DNA of 64,000 bases. Source: Ceriagrion tenellum. Its lineage: Eukaryota > Arthropoda > Insecta > Odonata > Coenagrionidae. Within the stretch, counting starts at the first letter, position 1. Every line of letters starts with the position of its first letter. The stretch lies in the NCBI GenBank assembly GCA_963169105.1, contig OY720633.1, positions 38,890,795 to 38,954,794 on the forward strand, in the 5' to 3' direction. Below are positions 59,763 to 64,000 of the stretch, in pieces. The translations under genes were made by a program, and so were the position numbers. The notes below the pieces were generated by a model. The model was not told where the DNA came from. It saw only the letters and a program-made list of their open reading frames with translations, and searched no databases.

Positions 59763-59831
59763 TATAAAGACGAGCGAGACTAAGAAGTCAGTTCACTTAA
59801 CCTGATGAAGCTGGCAGGAGGACCAGCGAAA
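59763..59831 (+). promoter_or_regulatory. Penelope-like element promoter and hammerhead-like core
   Basis: TATAAAG (59763-59769), initiator-like TCAGT (59788-59792) about 25 bases later, then CTGATGA (59802-59808), one extra A, stem II GCTGG/CCAGC (59810-59814 with 59823-59827) and GAAA (59828-59831). It lies 30 bp before the first ATG of the element. Penelope-like elements are known to carry hammerhead motifs in their terminal repeats. Confidence 0.65.
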
Positions 59832-59862
59832 ATTGCTGTTTTCTTAAAACATACATTGCGGA

Positions 59863-61600
59863 ATGAATCCCGAAAAAAGGAACAGTGGACACCGCATCCG
59901 CGGAAGCCTACGAGCTAATTTTATTCGACTCTACGGGAAGGATATAGCAAGGAAGAGCAAGAGGTTCGAGAAACTCAGAAAAAAGAACGGGAGGCTTCTT
60001 TCGTTTTTAGCTTTTCTTGAAAGATGTAGACACTCGGATATTACTCCAAATTTTGTCGCTGTGAAACATCATATCCAGTCCTTGAAAGCAAAGAGAATTC
60101 TTCGCCGGGCCAGTGCAGCAATTCTGAGAGAGAGAGAGAGAGAGAGAGAGTTCAATACACCAGATGGGCCATCCAACACTGCTCCAAGGAACTCTATACT
60201 TTACATCTGGAGCTGAGTGCAACTCTTAATTCTACTGATTGGGAAACGTTAGACAGAATATCCTGGAATTCTGCCACGAAGGCATTTACATCAGCAAGAG
60301 ATAACTAGATCGATAAATATCAGCGTCTTCAGGAACGTCAAAATCGGAAAGAAGAGATGCAGTCAACACAGATGTGCAACACGGTTATTAACTTGACCGC
60401 TTCTACCTTAAGTGAATCGGCTATTAGCGTACTCTCTAAAAGGTTAAATTATGCTATAGCCCCTACAGTTATTCACAAAGAAGAGCTGGTTACTGGTGTG
60501 GAGGACGCAGTCCAAAATCTCACTAAACAACAGGCAGACGAAATTCGAGATGAAATTGCCTGCACCTTAGTCAGAGCAAAACCGCCGAAAAACAACATAT
60601 CTCGAGAAGAGAGAAAGGCGATGAAGGAACTCCGGGAAAATTCAGATCTACTAATTACTCGGGCAGACAAGGGAAACGGGACTGTTGTGATGAAGAGAGA
60701 GGATTACAACGATAAAATTTGAAGCATTCTCAACGATGAAGCCTATGAAGAACTGCAAGGTGACCCGACAGCTAATATACAGCGAGAAAATAAGCGCATC
60801 ATCACCCAGTCATCCATTCCGGAAGAAAAAAGACGTTGGATTCTTCAAACTGCACCTAAACCTCCAAGGTTATACAGCTTACCCAAGGTACACAAAAACG
60901 CCATTCCACTGCGACCCATCGTAAGTGCCATCGGTTCCACTACTAATAAGTTAGCAAAATATATTGCTGATGAACTCTTTCCATTCTAGGGAAGAACGGA
61001 AACTTACGTTCAAAACTCCACGCATTTCATTGAAATCATCAAAAGAGCTAAGGTGACCAAGGAATATATTATTGTAAGCTTTGATGTTGTTTCCCTTTTT
61101 ACCAATATACCAACAGATGAAGCGGTAGAAATCATCAAGTCTCTTACAACTAACGGCCTCCCAGAAGACGGTGAATGGTAGAATTTTACCTAAACAGCTC
61201 ATATCTCCTGTGGAATATAATCTTCTACAGACAGAAATTTGGAGCTGCAATGGGTTCACCGTGATAGCTAACCTATTCATATGGAGGTTTTAGAACAAAA
61301 ATCGCTGCAATCTAACGACAAAAAACCAAAACAATTCGTAAGATACGTGAATGATACTTTCGCTATCTGGTCTCATGGAAGAGAAGAGCTGAAAAAGTTC
61401 CTGCAACAACTAAATGGACAAAGCAACTCTATTAAATTCACAATGGAAATAGAAAAGGACAACCGCCTTCCATTCTTAGACGTGGTCTGTGTACCGGAAA
61501 AGTACCCACACTGATCGCTACCTACATGCCACATCGCACGTATGAGAAGCGGAGTCTCCTGTTTCAGCCTTCGACTGAATATAATACGTTTGTTCAATTA
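59863..61600 (+). pseudogene. Penelope-like retroelement ORF, decayed
   Basis: Reverse transcriptase of a Penelope-like element, broken. The N-terminal part (59863-60216) is rich in basic residues. The next open part (60357-60722) holds the family segment with NLTASTLSESAISVLSKRLN and LLITRADKGNGTVVM, and ends at a stop. RT motifs follow in shifting frames: LYSLPKVHKN (about 60880), IVSFDVVSLFTNIP (about 61073) with the first catalytic Asp, GAAMGSP (about 61246) and FVRYVND (61336-61355). The expected YVDD is YVND (Asp to Asn), which would abolish catalysis. After it come LPFLDVV and, in another frame, THTDRYLHATSH. No GIY-YIG endonuclease is seen. A (GA)n run sits in the N-terminal coding part. 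Confidence 0.88.
60126..60150 (+). repeat. (GA)n microsatellite inside the Penelope-like ORF
   Basis: About 12 dinucleotide repeats, encoding RERERERE in the open N-terminal frame. Confidence 0.9.
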
Positions 61601-61754
61601 ATCTGAATAGTAGTCTAATTAGTACTCGGAGTTGAGAAAAGAAGCTTTTCAGCAAGTAAATGGAAGCATTCCTTTTTTAAGCTTCATTCGTATGAATCGC
61701 ATATATGACTAAAAAATTTAAGATGTCAACTTTTACAAAACCACTCGATTTATT

Positions 61755-61797
61755 AAAACAACTACCCAGGTTTCAATGTGCATTCACATCATCTTCA
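61755..61797 (-). repeat. Inverted copy of the hammerhead-like motif (truncated)
   Basis: Minus-strand TGAAGA, stem and GAAAC are the same as in 62740-62770, but the copy breaks off one base into the CTGAAGA box, so the first C and the outer stem are missing. Confidence 0.6.
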
Positions 61798-62753
61798 TCC
61801 CCTCCCCCCTCCTCTACGGCCTCCCAAAAATACACAAGCCAGACACCCCTATCCGACCTGTTATTGCAAGCATGGGAGCCCCAGCTCATAAACTGGCTAA
61901 GAAATTGAATGACCTCCTGCTCGAATTCTCGTCCTTCGAGCCTCAACGCGTGGTGAAGAACTCCCAAGATCTTGTCAAGAAAATTCATCATATCAGTGTT
62001 CTTCCGAAGGCCCGTCTGGTGTCTTTTGATGTAAAGAATCTCTTCCCTAGTGTCCCACCCAGTGAGGCCGTGGACATTGCACTCAAGATACTGAAGGAGA
62101 GGGGGCACCCGGAAAATATTGTGAAAGAATTCTCGGTTTTGCTTAAAGTGTGTGTGTCCCAAAATTATTTAAAATTTAATAACGAATTTTATGAACAAAC
62201 CGGGGGGCTGGCCATTGGGTCACCCCTTTCCCCATTGTTAGCTGAAATGTTTTTAGATGACTTAGAGACGAACCTTTTTAATGTTGGCAAGAATTTTACT
62301 TCGCAGGTCATTTATTGGTTTAGGTATGTGGACGATGTTTTAATTTTATGGAACGGAACCGACAGACAACTGGACATCCTTTTTAGCTTTATTAATAATT
62401 TGCATCCAGCCATAGCTTTTACTCGTGAATTGGAGTGTAACCGTTCAATCAATTTCTTAGACTTGACTATCTCCCTTGAAGAAGGGAGGCACCACTTTTC
62501 AATTTTCCGCAAACCCGCCTATACCGACCATGTCATACCTGCTGATTCCAGACACCCTTACTCGCAAAAACTTTCTGCTTTCCACACCCTTATTAACCGC
62601 CTTTTCAACATTCCCCTGAACGACTCAGAGTTTGAAAAAGAAACCCAAACAATCAAACAGATTGCAGTGAATAACGGCTATCCACTCTCACTAATAGACA
62701 AATTAATTCACAAGAATAGGAGGAAAAAAAATAAAGACCTGAAGATGATGTGA
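61776..62753 (+). CDS. Penelope-like reverse transcriptase, N-terminally truncated, open frame
   Basis: 325 codons. Residues 1-7 (MCIHIIF) are read from the inverted 3' tail, so this ATG is not the ancestral start. The RT homology begins at LYGLPKIHKP (residues 13-22) and continues with FDVKNLFPSVP (first catalytic Asp, residue 85), GGLAIGSPLSP (143-153), YVDD (184-187, both Asp present), INFLDLTISL, then KPAYTDHVIP. The upstream N-terminal domain (about 300 residues in the family) is missing. The frame ends KDLKMM just after the thumb-like region, with no GIY-YIG endonuclease, although many Penelope-like elements carry one there. Endonuclease-less members exist; an RT fragment from an EN-containing family is also possible. 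Expression would need an outside promoter. Confidence 0.85.
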   Translation: MCIHIIFIPSPLLYGLPKIHKPDTPIRPVIASMGAPAHKLAKKLNDLLLEFSSFEPQRVVKNSQDLVKKIHHISVLPKARLVSFDVKNLFPSVPPSEAVDIALKILKERGHPENIVKEFSVLLKVCVSQNYLKFNNEFYEQTGGLAIGSPLSPLLAEMFLDDLETNLFNVGKNFTSQVIYWFRYVDDVLILWNGTDRQLDILFSFINNLHPAIAFTRELECNRSINFLDLTISLEEGRHHFSIFRKPAYTDHVIPADSRHPYSQKLSAFHTLINRLFNIPLNDSEFEKETQTIKQIAVNNGYPLSLIDKLIHKNRRKKNKDLKMM

Positions 62754-62775
62754 ATGCACATTGAAACCTGGGTAG
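62738..62775 (+). ncRNA. Hammerhead-ribozyme-like motif overlapping the RT stop codon
   Basis: CTGAAGA (62739-62745), one extra T, stem II GATGTG-AATG-CACATT (one G-U pair), GAAA (62763-62766), stem III ACC-TG-GGT with cleavage triplet GTA (62770-62772), then GTT that can pair with the bases before CTGAAGA. The conserved hammerhead core bases are present. The CTG-AAG-ATG-ATG part also encodes the last residues LKMM of the RT, and TGA at 62751-62753 lies inside stem II. Stem I is short and activity is untested. Confidence 0.55.
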
Positions 62776-62884
62776 TTGTTTTAATAAATCGAGTGGTTTT
62801 GTAAAAGTTGACATCTTAAATTTTTTAATGATGGAATACCACCAAGTGAGACTGACGAAAGTGAGTGATATACGCATATATGAC

Positions 62885-63223
62885 ATTTAATATCCGGATA
62901 CTTAATAGAAAACCTGAATTATGGCCTTATTTTCACCTTAGATAATATGAGGATATGCGTTGATAATATATTGTTAAACCTTTTTTAAAATAATTTTTCC
63001 GTCATTTAACATTCTTACTCGAGAATAATTTGATTCAACATAAGGAAGCTCAAATTAGGCTCAGCCCCTTCACTGTGAAACCATGTCGGTGGTCTCTGTT
63101 AAAACGTATAATATAATAGTTCACATTTTCGCAATATTACTTGTTTTATACTTACAAGCTATGCAGATTAATATCAAAATTTAACTTTAATATGAAACTC
63201 GATTTTAACCTTCAACCTTATGC
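62885..63223. other. AT-rich DNA
   Basis: No supported feature. Confidence 0.5.
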
Positions 63224-63619
63224 ATGGTAGTAAATTTATTATTATATCTCGAGGACGTTCTCAATATCCACAGTATGAGGAAAGTATTATCGAGCCTGTG
63301 GTTAAGATCCGAAGTTCAGAGTAACAATATAAGAAAATTATCTCAAGTTACATTGCGTTTGCGCCCATTAAAAGGACTACCAACGGACGATTTGTTGCCC
63401 GCACGATTTGTTTTGCAAATTTGGGAGTGTTTTGCCCCGTTTTTTTGCCGAAATATAGAATGCCTTGAAGAGGATACTCTGTGGAAGAATAAGTTGCTCT
63501 TAAAACTTTATCTCATACATTTCTGGCTTAGACGGAAGAAACTACCGAATAAGACAACCGTTTGTTTAAGCCCAACTAACTTTGCCAGTGATATTGACAG
63601 TGATGGACTCACAAGGTAG
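63224..63619 (+). CDS. Unrecognised ORF, 131 codons
   Basis: Longest frame in the last kilobase, in AT-rich DNA where long frames are less expected by chance. It encodes basic segments (RKVLSSLWLRSEVQ), a Cys/aromatic stretch (WECFAPFFCRNIECLEE) and an aliphatic/basic stretch (LKLYLIHFWLRRKK). No family is recognised. It could be a decayed transposon fragment, one exon, or chance. Confidence 0.2.
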   Translation: MVVNLLLYLEDVLNIHSMRKVLSSLWLRSEVQSNNIRKLSQVTLRLRPLKGLPTDDLLPARFVLQIWECFAPFFCRNIECLEEDTLWKNKLLLKLYLIHFWLRRKKLPNKTTVCLSPTNFASDIDSDGLTR

Positions 63620-64000
63620 ATAAGACTTACGAGGAGATATCGCGTGATGGATGTTAATGATGTAGACGAAGCAAACTTTTTCTGAAACTGAATAATAAAT
63701 TTTGGTAAAGTGTCACAGCTTTTTCTCCCTTAGGCCTGGGTCCGTGAGGAAATTGCCATTTGAAAATTCGTATCATGCTAGTACTTTACATCGCTTCAAC
63801 AGCCGCAGTTGTCGTGGGTATAAATGCGCTCTCTCTCTCTCCTGTATCCTTAGTAGTTGGCGATACCCTTTAATTCAGTATTTTTTTGGTCGAATATGTT
63901 TTGGAAGCAGCGTAAGGTGCCTCATCTCGTACATATACAATAGTAACTTCAACGAATTTTGTTTTCAACGTAGTTTTTTTATTTTCTGCTGACTCCTTAG
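63620..64000. other. Unassigned DNA to the window end
   Basis: No supported gene. A short (CT)n run at about 63831-63841. Confidence 0.5.

Larger units (their letters stand above)
61698..62884 (+). mobile_element. Penelope-like element insertion with inverted 5' tail
   Basis: A 12-bp direct repeat CGCATATATGAC (61698-61709 and 62873-62884) brackets 1,163 bp. The first 88 bp (61710-61797) is a perfect inverted copy of 62740-62827 from the element's own 3' end. Between lies a single open RT frame (61776-62753). The structure agrees with 5'-truncated Penelope-like insertions, which often carry an inverted or partial second copy at the 5' end and make variable target duplications. The 45 bp from 62828 to 62872 is present only at the 3' end. 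The intact frame, perfect repeat and perfect duplication suggest a young insertion. Confidence 0.88.

Noticed and set aside
1..64000. CRISPR array, phage, operon or other prokaryotic systems
   Set aside because: No regularly spaced repeats and no prokaryotic gene organisation; the repeats are eukaryotic transposons.

Overview
This 64 kb window looks like gene-poor, repeat-dense nuclear DNA from an arthropod, most likely an insect. I base this on the mix of repeat families: mariner, PIF/Harbinger and piggyBac-like DNA elements, Penelope-like retroelements, two kinds of non-LTR retrotransposon (LINE) remnant and tRNA-derived SINEs. There is no operon-like gene packing, no bacterial or organellar gene, and no host gene I can name. 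The species cannot be fixed from the sequence.

Layout. 0-5 kb: a CR1-like LINE fragment, a LINE 3' tail and a palindromic Penelope-type repeat at 4.2 kb. 5.7-10.4 kb: GC-rich patches, two SINEs on the minus strand, an RTE-like LINE 3' piece, and a GCAT-rich degenerate simple-sequence block split by a TTAA-flanked MITE. 12.4-14.7 kb: a second TTAA-flanked MITE, a direct-plus-inverted pair of Penelope-type tails, and a mariner (947 bp) with its middle deleted. 15.7-16.9 kb: LINE remnants, interrupted by a 171-bp Penelope-type tail with a 13-bp target-site duplication. 22.6-24.5 kb: the longest LINE copy, 5'-truncated and frame-shifted, but with its reverse transcriptase motifs recognisable. 28.1-28.4 kb: a 303-bp Penelope-type insertion with a 13-bp duplication and a G-rich core. 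31.3-31.6 kb: a GC-rich block ending in a strong splice-donor match. 35 kb: a SINE. 37.3-38.1 kb: a second deleted mariner. 38.7-39.2 kb: an LTR-like block with TATA, initiator and AATAAA. 39-54 kb: more CR1-like and RTE-like pieces, a PIF/Harbinger element with a transposase N-terminus, and piggyBac-like and Harbinger-like MITEs. 59.7-62.9 kb: two Penelope-like elements side by side. The first is decayed. The second keeps an open 325-codon reverse transcriptase frame, a 12-bp target-site duplication and an inverted copy of its own 3' tail at the 5' end.

The main pattern is recurrence of a hammerhead-ribozyme-like core (CUGANGA, one extra base, stem II, GAAA) at up to seven places, each in or beside a Penelope-type terminal repeat. 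Four are good matches and three are decayed. In the youngest-looking copy the motif overlaps the stop codon of the reverse transcriptase frame. Hammerhead motifs in Penelope-like terminal repeats are already known in general. The constant extra base before stem II and the reuse of the inverted tail as a new start codon are the parts worth testing.

All coding features here are transposon genes, nearly all broken. Evidence is by eye only: no database search, folding program or alignment was run.
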